Assembly (NCBI GenBank): GCA_036365455.1
Contig: JAWQUS010000011.1
Coordinates: 4,360,001 to 4,424,000, forward strand
Origin: Macrosoma leucophasiata
Taxonomy: Eukaryota > Arthropoda > Insecta > Lepidoptera > Hedylidae
DNA: 64,000 nucleotides
Direction: 5' to 3'
Position numbers and translations under genes: made by a program. Of this stretch, positions 1-47,700 are shown piece by piece. Under the pieces are notes generated by a model. That model saw only the letters and a program-made list of their open reading frames with translations. It searched no databases and was not told the origin of the DNA. The first letter of the stretch is position 1. Every line of letters begins with the position of its first letter.

Positions 1-1403
1 GCTTTTATTTTGGTTAGCCCAATGTATCTGTTAATTGAATAATAATATTTTTTGATATACTCCATTACATGCCTACGCAAATTTTCCAGTATGACATTTA
101 TCTACGCTATTTGCTTTAAATAATATTATGATTATGTAATAAAACACAAACTACAGTAACACGTAACCATAACACAACAACAGATATCGTTTCAGATTTT
201 TATGGGATCTCCTTTCTAAAATAGGTATATGTACATTTTGCGGAAAGTCAGACAACACACTTCACTATCTACTTGGGAAAGTACAGAGTTGGACAGGGCA
301 GGAAGGGCCCGCGTTGCTCGGAAGCTGCTCACACGCCCGGGGACTAACACCACAAAGTGTACCTGGGCTATAAGACAGCTTTTAGCGGCAAACCTATCAA
401 ACCAGAACCGTAGGAAGCCCGGGTAGGTCAGGCTCGATTGCCAAACGCTACATCGACAATATAGTCCGACTCTGCAGGTATATTATATGTGTGGCTAGCA
501 TAACACTGCTGATGCTGTGCCAGCAAATTGGGTTCATTGGTGTGAATGAAGTGTGAATCGACGCGCGAACCACTCCATATGACCCGCAATTAAACAAATC
601 TGAAGCAAAAGACATTTCTCTCAATATTCCACTCGAACGTTGCCCATATATTCACAGAGTATGGTACCCGCAGAATATTTCTTAAAAGTTTATTTATTTC
701 AAAACATTGTTGCCGTGTCATGTCAAGACAAAATAATTATTTTACTTCATCAGGAGGGCAATATTGGCGGAGACACAATTGAAATCAATTGTCATATTTT
801 TCTCGTGACTTGACGGGTTCACCTAACTTGACGGGGTAACCTTCTCATTTTTCGTTTAATGGACGGTTAAAAAAGCAAAGGTCTCGTCACCGGTGGATAA
901 TCAGTAAATCACCAGAATATCCATTGTACAAAAAAACAGTATCCTACAAAATATATCGATCAGCTTATTTCAAGTTTAAAGAGCGTTATCTCTTTCGCAT
1001 CTTACCTATGTGGTACTAGAAAAATATTAAAATCTGATTAACTTTTCTTTATTAACACTTCTATATATCCCGACAGGAGATCAGGACCTCAGCTTAATAG
1101 TAGTGTACTTCTAGACAACCGAAGAACATGTTTACCTGAAACAGAATAAGCGAAATTTGTTCTAAGATACAATAAATGTTTTCTTTTTCTGATCCTAAAC
1201 GATTTTTCCGTAGACCCGTAGAACGAAATAGCGTAAATAGGCCGTGACTTCGTAACACAACGTAGAGCGTAGCGAGCGTAGAGATGCTTTCTACGAGTAC
1301 GTAGGTAAGACTTCAAAGAGTTCGAATTATTTAAACTGTTTTTTTTGTTATACATAAGAATAGATCTAAAGAATACTTTCATATGCACTTAGGACTTACA
1401 CAC

Positions 1404-1812
1404 CTGGATTGCACCAAGATATATGTTAAAGTCAAAGTTATTGTAACATTTCACATCCTTCTCTAACTTGAAGGTATCTGTTGAAGTTAGAGTGAGCTGG
1501 ATTGCATAATCTTACTTTAACTTTAATATTTTTGTTAAAGTACCGGTTAAGTAAAGAATGTCTTGCACGATTTTGAAAATTGTTACTTGACGTCATAACT
1601 TTAACTGCTTACCGTGAGTGGCCGAAGTGCGCTGGTTAATTTTAAAGTTAACCTCAATTATCTGTCAGATGATGAGGGAATCTGTCAACCCTGATAGCTT
1701 TAACTATGCCAAAAAAGCTGGTGTAACACATTTCGCAGTCACCGTTAAGATAAATATTACTGTTGTAGTTAAATTTGATAAAACCTTAACTTTAACAAAT
1801 ATTTGATGCAAC
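1404..1812. repeat. MITE-like element with T/A-rich inverted ends
   Basis: The two ends are imperfect inverted repeats (TTGCACCAAGATATATGTTA at the left; complement of TAACAAATATTTGATGCAA at the right). A related internal block (CTTACTTTAACTTT...TTGTTAAAGTA-CGGTTAAG) recurs at about 44,035-44,085. No coding capacity. Confidence 0.6.
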
Positions 1813-2821
1813 TGAACCTTATGCTTGTTTGCCACATTCATTACATAAAAAAAAGTTGTCATTGTTGTTATTAGCCTATCTCTACTGTATTACTGCTCTG
1901 CACACAGCTAATAGATCGGCGCGTGCGACAGTTGACCTCTGCATTAAAAAGTGTCCGTTTGCTCTCAGAATTGGTGCGTTAGCATTGCGATTGCTGGGCC
2001 GCACTAAATACACATTAGATCGCGGCCTAGATATCGACTGAAAACGGGATGTTCAACTGTGGGGCCATTGCAAATATACTTTTCAAAAAATTAATTTAAG
2101 GCTAGTGGTTAATCGGACAATAGTCCTTTATGATTTAATTTTTTTTTATGAAAATAATAAACATGTCGCAGGATTACAGACAAGGCTTATTATTTGATTT
2201 TTTTTATACTTTTGCAGAATACGGAAGTGTTTTGGTTAAATTAATAAGATAGGTAAATACATAAAGCTATGATGAAAATAAAAAAGAACGCAACAAAACG
2301 TGTAATAATATTGTTACTAAGATCAAAAGAGCTACACTGATTTTCTTTATGCGTAGCAGTGTTGACTGCACTTGAAACTCTGTTAATAATAATTCTAGGA
2401 AGTTTAGAAAAAATTACAAAGTATATAAAAGTGCTCCGCAGGAGCCTAATTATATGAAAGATATGAAATAAATTGAATATATTTTTTTACTCAATTTTTA
2501 AAGTTCAATTACGAGGAATGAAATAAGAAATTGAACTCTGTGGAATATCCAGGCTTCGTTTGTCCAAAAATGAATACTTAATATTGGGAATGAAATGGTT
2601 CCACAGATATTGTCGACAGAATCTGTCTCCGGGCATACAAAATAGAATAATTCTGCTTGTTCTATCGAACTTCTCGTTTGATTGAACTGTGTTTCCGTTT
2701 ACTCATATAAACTGTTTTAGTTTTGTAAGTTTAAGTGGAATTGTCTAAGGACAAACGAAATTATTATATGATTTCTTCGCTTTATTCATGTCATTGTATT
2801 GTGAGTAGAGCGCTGTTTTTT

Positions 2822-2980
2822 TTTAATGCAATGGGAGTGGCAAACTAGCATGCAGTTCACATTGGTGTTAAGTGATGACTGCAGCCTATAGCACAAAGAT
2901 CAAGGTCAAAATGCAGACACGTTACCGCTCTTGAGGCCTAAGATGTTATGCCTCTGTGCCGGAAATTACAGTACGGAGCT
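2822..2980 (+). repeat. Repeat family X, partial
   Basis: Left half of the family through the GGAAATTACAG block, upstream of the collagen gene. Confidence 0.75.
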
Positions 2981-3183
2981 AAGTATTTTTAGAGTGTAGC
3001 CGCCATGTGATTCTAAGTAGTTACAGTGCGTAGGTGTACATAAGCAGGAGCTTAGTCAGATAATTCTCCGGGGAGAAAAAAACATTAAATATGGCGGATG
3101 GGAAAATAATTATGAGCAAGTTCGGTCAGGTTTTGGTCATATTGTCGTCAGAAAATGCAACTAATAGCGCCATCTGGTACAAT

Positions 3184-3221
3184 ACAACTAAATTGATAGG
3201 CTGATCTATCAATTTAGTTGT
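3184..3221. repeat. Perfect 16-bp inverted repeat, 6-nt loop
   Basis: ACAACTAAATTGATAG and its complement, upstream of the collagen gene. Confidence 0.9.
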
Positions 3222-4004
3222 GTTATAAACTGGTTTATTAGAGAAACACTGATAGTACCTACTACTCTCGTTGCTCGAGTACCCAGATTGTCACCCACGA
3301 TATTTATTATATCAAATTATTGAAAAGACCAGTCCGATACAAACAGTTAGCCTTTCTGAAAATGATATGGCCCTTCCAAAGACCAAAACCTTCCTGCTCC
3401 CTTTTTCATTTTTAATTTAACAACTTTTACAGTATTACTGATCATCAATGTAAATTATTTACATGTTTGCCACTTCGTGACGTAAATAAAAACAAATAGG
3501 AAATTGGATCTCTCGGTTGTTAGGAGAGGACCGTATGAGATAGGTATAATATATTTATAATTATTAAAACGCGACCCGTAGATTGGCGCTTCCTGCGGGC
3601 GCTAGATCGCGATGCGTGCGGGTCAAACGCGCACGCATATTTATTTGGTACGCATGGCGGAGGTTGCGCATTGCGGCGCGGGCGGGCCGCGTACCCCTAC
3701 AGTCTCCAAACATAGGTATGTTATATTTGTTTTGAGAGGTTTTCACAACTTATTTATTTTATCAAATATTGTTTATCTTTTCATAAATAGTAAGTAAAGT
3801 TTAAAATGAATCTTGAAAGGTACAATAATAGCAGTGATTCGAATCAGTGATTTCAAATCAATGCCATATAGGTACATACCTTTGTAATTATAAAAAAAAT
3901 TTGCTGTTGCAATTTTTGGGTCCCAATTTTTTGTTTGATGTGAATGAACTTCGATTTGATACTTTTCCGTGGACCTGCATGGAAGACCAATATATGTTTC
4001 ACCG

Positions 4005-4135
4005 GGACGCCATGGCGGCGCAACCAGTCGCCGTCCGTTTGGTTTCGCTACCAAATGGACACCAGGTGAGTAACGCTCTATAGAGCTGTATACGTTTTGC
4101 TGGTGGTGGCGACTAATTGCGCCGCCATGGCGTCC
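4005..4135. repeat. GC-rich inverted repeat with 75-bp spacer
   Basis: 28-bp arms 4005-4032 and 4108-4135 with two mismatches (core GGACGCCATGGCGGCGCAA). Confidence 0.85.
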
Positions 4136-6394
4136 TGATGAAATATAGATAGCTTATACACTTAACAGCTATTTTTGATCAACGATTTAGGTTAAATTTC
4201 CCACTCATGAAAATCAATGAAGACATTTTTTTTTCTTTCCTTGATCATTACATGTTCGTGTTTCCTGTCCAGATATCAACATTTCTTGCCTCAACAATAG
4301 TCACATTAGATATCTGAGGATCCCAACTGAAGACTGGGAGTCTTGTAATAACCATAAATACTCCATCAGTGTTAGTGTTGTGAATGTTTATCTATGACTG
4401 TGTCTCAATTTTTTTTCATTGAGCTCCCCCCATGTGAAATAATTACATGTCATGGCCTTATTGTCTTAAAATGTCGTTTTTTTTCATTGTATACTTTACG
4501 CCATTTGTCCTTGATGTGGTAGAAAAAGGTAAAAAATACAAAAAAGTGGCATTCTGAATCTTACGAAAAGTGGAGTAATCCTAATTACGTTTAACTATCC
4601 CTAGACTCCCCCGTCGAAACTAGAGGTGTTGTGGTGTGGAGCTCCGTAACTTAAACTACCTACCAGATATCCGAAATATGTTTCTATCCGTATCCGTAAC
4701 CGAATAAAAGTTTAGGATAAGCTTTCGGTTTCGATTTCTTTAATCTGCGCTGTGAATTTTGAAACGTACGAAACCCTAAAAATCGAGTTTTCGTAGAAAT
4801 GCCAGCTATGTATCAGAGCACGGAGCACAAATATCATTGTTAACAACATGTAAACAATACTATCTGTTATCAAAAACGGCCATGCAGGATTTTTTTTCAA
4901 GTTTAGTTTTTATTAAAGTCATTTCAGTTTCGTTACGAAAAACAATACCAATAATTTTCTTGATCGATACAGTGTTCAAGATTTTCAAGGAATGGACGAA
5001 CTACTTGTTTTATACGTAACTACCTTGTCTTTACTATATAGTAAACGAAAAAAAAACTTTAATTCATTAATCTGCAGGTTAATTAAATATACTAGACCAT
5101 GCTATTATTCAGAATTTGCGTCCAAGAAAGAAGTTGAGTACCTACATATCGTAGATATTTATCATTATATGATATTCTATCTTTCCTCACCTTGAATAAA
5201 TTACCCAGATGACCTAGCTTAGCAGCCCTCCGGCGGGCTCCAGTCGCCTCGGCGCGCCTCCTTGAAAGAAAGTAAACAATATCATCGACAATGGTGTCAT
5301 TGACAATATTTCCCAATCAAACACTCAATTCATTAAATAGGCGTCGAAGTCTCATTGGGCGAAAGTGGGCAATGACCTCAAGTACAATTATTTAACGCAA
5401 ATGGAGTCGCAAGCAACGCCTAGCTAAAATAATTAACTACCAATTGATGCTGTCGCCTCCATCTAAACAGATGTGAGTAAGAACTGACCACCGTAAGGTT
5501 ACTGGGACACTTTGTATAGAAACAAGATGATATTGTCCTACAATTGAACCGTGGTAGAGCTGTTCTTAATTTGTATTGCACTTGAAGAGAATTTAGGATG
5601 CATTACATTATTGGACTTAATTATAGAAAGTTCTAGTGGCGTCGGCCTCAATTTTCGTTGAATCTTAGGACTGAAACAATGTTTGGACTTGTAAAAGTCA
5701 TTGCAATAAATTTAATGAAGCGTATTTTATATTTATCAACTCGAAATTGAAAACAAATATACCTATTTTAAAGATTTACTCAAAGACATACATTAGAACT
5801 ACGATTTATATTATGTGGATCCAATTACAGATATTTTTTTTTGACATTAACTAAAGGAAAGTGCTTTGTTTTAAAAAAGGTATACCACCGAGTCTGACCT
5901 TTGAAAATAGCATCAGCGGCATACAAGTGGCGAGATATTGGCCTCCTTGGAACTCTGCCGGACAAAGAATGACTCTTTTTCTTTTCTCTTTATTCTTTGT
6001 TATCAGTTTGTAAAAGGGGAAATGAGACATTCTACTGATATACTTATTTACATTAGTATATTATATTTAGTTTTAGATTAGTGATATTCTTGACACGTAT
6101 ATATATTTTTAGCTTGTTTGACATGTATACCAATTGTTATTCACTTTAATTGATTTTGTTTATTTTGGACGTGTTATAAGAGGTGCCTGTCACCCTAAAT
6201 GAATAAATGGGTTTCTGATTCTGATATTCCTTTTCGATCTTGATTTGGGATTCCCGAGTAGATGATGTTTGCCATTTGTTGATGTTTTGACACATATCCC
6301 GTTTCTTCGCAGTAGTTTTTAATTAATTAAGTAGCACGTTTATATTAGATATTTTCGAGTACGAGGACTATATACCTTTATTTTTTTTATTTCA

Positions 6395-40870
<34,476 letters not shown>

Positions 40871-41216
40871 CACTAATGGTATTATCGAGAGTTCAGCCAT
40901 GAGCATCATGCGTCAATATTTTTCAATACATATTTACTTTTAATCGAGATGCAGAAAAAAAAAAACTGGTTGCCTGTAAAGTCGGTTTTACGGGCGAAGA
41001 TTTTACGTGACAACGTCTTTTTCTCGGTAGAAAGGCATTCGCCGGTCCGGCAGGCCTCTCTCTCGTTCGGTGACTCATCGTTACGTTACCGGGCGTTACA
41101 CTTTTTCATGAGTGACTCCGAGCCGCAACCTAATTTAAGACGTTGTCACGTCAAAAATGAAACAAATTCGTAAAGAAACTTATTTCTTTAGATATTGCTT
41201 TCTAGGAACTTAGCTG

Positions 41217-41233
41217 AATAAAGTTAAAATAAA
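41217..41233 (+). terminator. Candidate collagen poly(A) signals
   Basis: Two AATAAA hexamers (41217-41222 and 41228-41233) lie about 350 bp after the collagen stop codon, followed by a T/G-rich stretch. This predicts a 3' UTR of roughly 40871-41260. AT-rich sequence makes chance hexamers common. Confidence 0.5.
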
Positions 41234-42554
41234 GGTTATTCTGTTGTAAGTTGCTGATATTATTTTTGGACTCTCATAAACCTTTGTAAGACTACCGTGA
41301 AGACGAGAGCCTAACAACTGCAGTCGCTAACTGGTAGGCAAAGAAGCGTTATAATTCTATGCTGGTAGGGTTATGATTATATTCCGTGAAGTCTCGCTAT
41401 ATAATATAAGTAGATATATATTATTCTTATGTTTATATCAGTAAACAATTCTACATAGCGTTCTTAAAACATTAGAACATATATTGTAACCTACAAACAT
41501 AACATGTTAATGCTCATGACTGGACTATCTAATCATAATCAAAATGGGACCTCACTGCATGTGCCAAGGATACATTTGGAAATGGTAAGAAAGATATAGG
41601 TTACCTTACCTATTTTAGAAAACTTTTGTCAATTCATTATTATTTTAAAGAAGTGGAACTATATTTTTCCACCTTACTTAACCAAGTTACTATAGAAATA
41701 TCATCGAGAAATTACTATTCTTCCTTTTCATTGTAGCTAGTACATTTAATAAAGCTGTAGGTTCTCTCAATCAGTCCTGTTGAATAAACAGTGAGGGAAC
41801 TTTTGCTATCTGCCTCAATTTGTGCACACTCACACAAGGAGGCTCAGTATGATCAGCAACCGTATGGTACCTATTATTATCTTTTACTGCGCAAGTCTAC
41901 TTTATTATTATAGGTATAACGAATTTATATTATTCATCTTTGGCTTACCTAAGTAGAAGAAAAAGATTTTTACAGAAACAATTGCTACGATAATTTCAAA
42001 GTTATGGAAGGCACCTATTATGTGATAATACATACTTAGTAATGTAAAGTACAGAACTATAGCTAGTTTCTTTTTTATAATAGAATGTTTAATATATAAC
42101 GATATTATTATATTTTTTATTTGCAAATCCTCGCTCATAGTCAATATCGCATTTTTAAGGAATATTGTAGTCGAATTATACCAAATATTAGTTTAAGTTC
42201 CTATATTAAAGATAGTTACTTAATTTTAACTTACTAAAGTAATTACTTTTGATACTACGTAAATGACTCACTCAATAATTAAGGAAAACATATGTGTTCA
42301 ATAGTTTAAATAAGTGTTAGTATATTCAAATAATATTAATGTGTATGTATCGGCCATGTATTGACATTTCTTTTTATTAAGATACCTAGGTGTATTATTT
42401 TGTCACAAGCTTTTACTAAGACCAATATACTTAATGATATAGTTATCATCAGTTTCGTAATAAATAAAAAGATCACTGAGATGATGTTGTTATGAAATGG
42501 TCATCATATTTTTTCTTTTATCATAATTGTGTTAGCCAATTTCACTTACTGCCT

Positions 42555-42607
42555 TATAGTATTATAGATATAGTATTATAGATATAGTATTATAGATATA
42601 GTATTAT
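42555..42607 (+). repeat. Tandem repeat, 14-bp unit
   Basis: TATAGTATTATAGA repeated 3.8 times without a mismatch. Confidence 0.9.
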
Positions 42608-43154
42608 TCTTAATGTAACTAGTACTTAACAATGACTATTAGTTGCTAAGTCGTCACAACAGTTAATTTTAGTTATTTATAAAGGTCCTCTTAAGGCTGT
42701 GTGCTTTGTACATAATTGTAAATATGTTCTTGTATCTCAGAAATATGGAATAAGTATTTACCCTTTACGTAAAAATAATTTGATTTCTATAATCATAGCT
42801 TTAAGTACTATTTTAGGTATATCAATTTAATGTATCGACAAACGTGTATCATTAAGTTACGATTATAATCAATGTGCAATCATACATTTTTGTTTTTCTC
42901 CTTTCTTCGGATGATTATATTGTTATTTCAACAATGTTCGTGTTAAAACCCAACTCTATAGTTATATTAAAATGTGCTTGCTGTCATATCGATTATCGAT
43001 ATTACACGAATTGTTGAGAAAGTAAACTCGATGCCACTCGTAATAGGGTTTCGACGCGCCAAATTTTGTGTCCATGCCCACCTATATAATTTTTGCTAGA
43101 AGACCTCTAAGAAGACTAAGTATAAGCTAGGTATAAACCTATTCTTAGATCATA

Positions 43155-43520
43155 TAATAATGTCAACCCTTTATAGGTACGTCCCACTGCTAAGCACGAG
43201 TTTCTCCGCTTTCTGGGGAGAGTCCTGGAGCTTACCACCTCGAGCTCCACCACGCTGCTCCAATGCGGGTAGTGGCCAACCCGCTGTCGGATGTTTTCAA
43301 ACCGCCCATAAGGCCTTCGACAAGGTTAACTGCTATCGATGCTATATATCGATAGCAACCGGGACCGACGGCTTAACGTGTCCTCCGAAGCACGGAAACG
43401 CGCATTCTAATTTGCCACTAGCGGTCACCCATCACACACCCGACCGCGCACGCATCGCTTTACCGAGTAGATCGCTTACGATCTTCACCAGCCGCGGGAC
43501 CATGCGCGCTTCTTCCTAGT
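43155..43520 (+). repeat. Interspersed repeat A, forward copy
   Basis: Contains CCGCTGTCGGATGTTTTCAAA, ACCGGGACCGACGGCTTAAC and GTAGATCGCTTACGATCT; the same blocks occur reversed at 46137-46495. The 119-aa frame here is repeat-derived. Confidence 0.7.
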
Positions 43521-44224
43521 TTATACATGGACACTATTTGAACTGTATCTACAGTAACCTACATTAATTTAATATTGGCATTTATACTCGAACCGCGAGA
43601 AGCCAAGCCAATACACGCCACTCCGTGTATTTTTTTCTTTACGGGAAATAACGTAAAACTACAACAATAATGTTGACTGTTGTTTTGAGTCTGATTTCAA
43701 TGAATCAAATGGACAACCTGCGCTCTTTTATCATTTCTACTTGCGTCGTATCTGTTCCTTGGTATGCATAATGCCCATTCACCAGTCAAGATATGGTGCG
43801 CCAAAAAGGAAAAAAGAGATTGAAGGTGAGCGGGATATAAAAAAAAAACAATTGTAATAATTTAATGAGATTTATAACTTTAATAAGTACTACCTAACTA
43901 TCGTTTCCTAAATAGTACCTAGGACATACTCTATTGTGTTCTACCTACGTATAACATGAAACTATATAGTACGTATGTAAAGTAAGGCATTGTTAACTTA
44001 AGTAAATAAATATCACGTTTAGGGTTGGATACATCGTCTTACTTTAACTTTTAAAAATTTGTTAAAGTATCGGTTAAGTAGAAAATGAGTTACACCATTT
44101 GCAAATTGTTAAGTGACGTTCATGACGTCTCAACTTTGACTGCTAATCGTAACTGGAGGGAATCTGTCAACAGTCTGTTGATAACTTTAACTAAGACAAA
44201 AATACGCTGTGAATTTTATTGTAA

Positions 44225-44545
44225 GAGACGTTCCAAAATGTATGAAGCTTGGGCCTGTACCTTGTACGCTATATTGAGAGAAGAAGCATAAAATACTAAA
44301 TCATTTTCAGCTATTCATATCGTTTATTCATTATCTTCAATTCATTTTCGTCAGTATATTTCAAAAACAAGAATGTTAAAGTAGCAATACCACATATTGT
44401 TGTCATACAAAAAAATTACAAAAATAAATATTTCCGACAAGAAAACAACGAAACCAATTATTTTTTGAGTATTTTTCCATTATCCTACGTATTTTTCTCT
44501 ATCCTATAATATAGTGTACAAGGCGCAGGCCCAACGTGGAACATG
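44225..44545 (+). repeat. Intact paralogous copy (empty site) of the Gypsy-split repeat
   Basis: Continuous copy of the two halves seen at 21110-21236 and 28256-28460, with a single ATAT (about 44353-44356) where the Gypsy copy sits. It lies just 3' of the VWC-like gene. Confidence 0.8.
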
Positions 44546-44747
44546 TTCTTTGACAAAAACAAAAAATTAAACAAATATTTTGATGTCGTAATGCACAGCA
44601 CTAGCGCTGCCCCAGCGCTTGCACATCATTTACATCACTACACACATCATTTACATTCCGAGGAATTGAAGATCATTGAATTCATTCATTCAAAGCCAAG
44701 TTTTGCAAACATTAATCGGATCCTTCATTCAACTGTGTTCAAAAACA

Positions 44748-47700
44748 TTATTCATCGCAAGTGTTCTTCCTCGTGCATGACACAAAAGGTGGTACATCGC
44801 AGGAGCATTTTGTGCATTTCTCTTCCACCGTCACCTCGTCTCCCACGCCCAAGGTCACGTTGCCGAACACGCATTGAGAGCTGACACTGCGCAGGTTCAG
44901 ACCACGGATGACTTTTGAAGTGGTAGAGGCTGGAATAGATTAGATTTCATGTTATTTATATTATAAATTGGGTTCGCCCTGCAACATTTGGCGCGAGGTT
45001 AGAGAAATAAATAACGTTTTATCTCTACAAACGTTCGGGTCGTTAATTTAGTAGCTCGATTAATTTAGAGTGTTTAGTTAGCCCGTATACAACAATACAT
45101 GGTCAAGGATAATTGACTTACGACATTGAAAAGCGATTGGACAACTGCGCATGTTTCCAACGAACACAGGGGCACAGTTCTCAAACAATTTGTCTTGGTA
45201 ATGTATTTCCAGGCCACAGTTGATATCCCTGCAATAGCTTGGATCGTCTACTGAGCCGTTGAACTGTGGTGTGCAGATGCAGGTCTTTCGGGTATTCTTC
45301 GGCTCGAAGGACTCTCCTTCTTTGTATGTTTGACCGTCTACTTCACACGTGCTGAGCTCTGCGATTGCGTCTTTGCCTGGATAAGAAATGTCGCGTTATT
45401 ACAGTCTAAAAGCGTTGAAGAGTTCTGACATATCTGTGACATTAAAATTCGAATTCAAGCTAAAGTTAAGTCGTAGCGTGTATTATTAATATTAGCAAAG
45501 GATTCCACCGATGATCTCTTATTACAATTCAGTAATAATAACAATAAAAAAATTAGATGATACATCATTCAAAGTTCTCCATCAATAGAAACGACTTGAA
45601 ATCAAGTTTCGGCGACTTGGAGCGATTATCTAGATGTAGCTGATAAATCAACTGCCATACATACATCTTGAGAATGTAATAGGAATACCCTGACATGATC
45701 ACAGATCCTATGAATGAACCGTAGAACACTATAAAAAAATAAACGCCCAAGCGTCGTCAGCCACCAATCTAGGTGAATCAGGCATTACCTAAATGTATGG
45801 CAGAATAGATAGGTGTTATTCAATGATTTGCTATCACTTGGGCCTGTGAGTGAATACGGCAGTTTCCACTACATCCGGGAACAGGTAAAAGTGCCAGTTT
45901 AGAGAAGTAATAAGGGTTTTTGTAATCCTCGTACGTAAAAGCTATTAAAGTCGATAACAACTGTAACAACTTTATTATGTCAAATATCAGTTGGCATCAA
46001 TTGTTTTTTTAAAAGCATTGTCCTTCGACGCTACCACCTTCCACATTGGACATGACTTAATGTTGATAAATTGTTATTTACATCGAAATGTGAATAATAC
46101 TGTAAGATCATTGTGAAAACGAAGCGCGACGAGAACGAGGCGCGCATGGCCCGGCGGCTGGTGTAGATCGTAAGCGATCTACTCGGTTAAGCACTACGGG
46201 CGCGGTCGGGTGTGTGATGGGTGACCGCTAGTGGCAAATTAGAATGCGCGTTTCCGTGCTTCGGAGGACACGTTAAACCGTCGGTCCCGGTTGCTATCGA
46301 TAGATAGCAGTCGTTAAACCTTGTCGAAAGCCTTATGGGTGGTTTGAAAACATCCGACAGCGGGTTGGCCACTAACCCACCCACCTCCACCAATCCGCAT
46401 TGGAGCAGCGTGGTGGAGTAAGCTCCAGGCCTCCCCCCAAAAAAAGGGGAGAGACTCGTGCCCAGCATTGGGACGTATAATGGGTTGCCATTATTATTAA
46501 TATTGTGAGAACTAGTACAGATGTCTGATATTTCTCTGCGTAATATCGCCAGGTGTAATTTTCATCCAGTAATTTATGTAACGGAACACACTGGTTATTA
46601 TTCCAAGTTACAAGCGACTAGAATCCAAAGAACAATAAATCGTTGGCGGTTGTTCCGGTACCACCATTAAGTTTACTTTTTAAGGTGCCCCATTGTATTC
46701 CATTTAATATCATAGCCTTATGTTTGTATCATGTGAGCTAAGGACTACGTGGACGTATTTATGACTGATGATACTTAATGAGATTAATATGTGATAAAAG
46801 AACTATTATAAGACTGTTTTATTATTTTATGGTAGGCACCTACGTGACTTGAAAGTATCAGGAAAAACCTTGACTTATTAATAGGTACAACGCTTTGAAA
46901 TTATCTTTTGTAAGTTCTTGCAAACTAAATTATTATGGCCCCGTAATAACCATCACAGAGACATAATAATTTAGGTCTCAGGGGTGGCAAAGCATCTGCA
47001 TTTTGACCTCTGGGTTGTCTAGTCTGTGAAGACGGCTATAGGCTGCAATTAACCTCCATGTGAGCTGGAAGCTTTGTTTACCGCCTACGTTACATTAAAA
47101 AAAAGTAAGTATGTATGTAATGTAGCTATCTTCACGCCAAGTCCTTTATAGTACGCAGCAAGAATTATAGCACATTGAGCCTACGAAAGAAACAATCGGC
47201 TAGTTTCGAATTCGTAGAGCGCACGAAGCGCAGCGAGCGCACTATCTCTGCTGCACGCTGCATACGTAAGCACTATAGTGCGGTAATGATCAAAAATTTA
47301 TCAAAATTATTGACAAACGTATGTGACGTTTGTCAATAATTTTGGTGTGAAAGAGATAACGCTCTACGGACCCGAAATAAGCCGGCGTCTCCTTACTAAG
47401 GTCGAAGTGCAATATTTGTTGTCGGATACTGTACATCCCTTTTAAAAAAAGTATAAAAATATTACTCTTACCGCAAACATTGCCAACACTGCAACAAGAA
47501 TCCAATTCGTATGTATTAACACATTGCTGCTGCATATCATTATCAAAAGTCTCCACACAATCAACTGCCGCACAATCGAACTGCGGCCCGTTTGACACGC
47601 TACAACTGCAAGCTTGCGAGCACGGGTTGTTGATGAGGTTCTGCGGTATCAGCGATCGATCGGTGTATGGAACGCCTCTGAAAACAACGTTTTATAAAAG

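Larger units (their letters stand above)
1..6394. other. Upstream region of the collagen gene, no supported gene
   Basis: AT-rich non-coding sequence. It holds the MITE at 1404-1812, a family X copy, the hairpins at 3184 and 4005, a CpG-rich patch at 3567-3715 and a smaller GC-rich patch at 5218-5262. Short frames at 229-426 and 1089-1388 have no recognisable domain. A non-coding 5' exon of the collagen could lie here. Confidence 0.6.
40871..44747. other. Intergenic spacer between collagen and the VWC-like gene
   Basis: Probable 3' UTRs of the two convergent genes at each end. Between them are the 14-bp tandem repeat, repeat A (43155-43520) and the paralogous empty-site repeat (44225-44545). 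The 113-aa frame at 44543-44884 is antisense to the last VWC-like exon. Confidence 0.6.

Noticed and set aside
229..426. 65-aa ORF near the left edge
   Set aside because: No domain, no composition bias beyond a local GC rise, and no splice context that supports it.
1089..1388. 99-aa minus-strand ORF
   Set aside because: Overlaps a GTAGCG-rich patch also seen near 47,200 and 10,240, so it is repeat-derived.
5218..5262. GC-rich stretch resembling a small exon
   Set aside because: The CGCCGGAGGG/GCGCGCC wording is common in moth repeats, and no frame or splice sites support an exon.
43160..43519. 119-aa ORF
   Set aside because: Coincides with repeat A, which recurs in reverse at 46137-46495.
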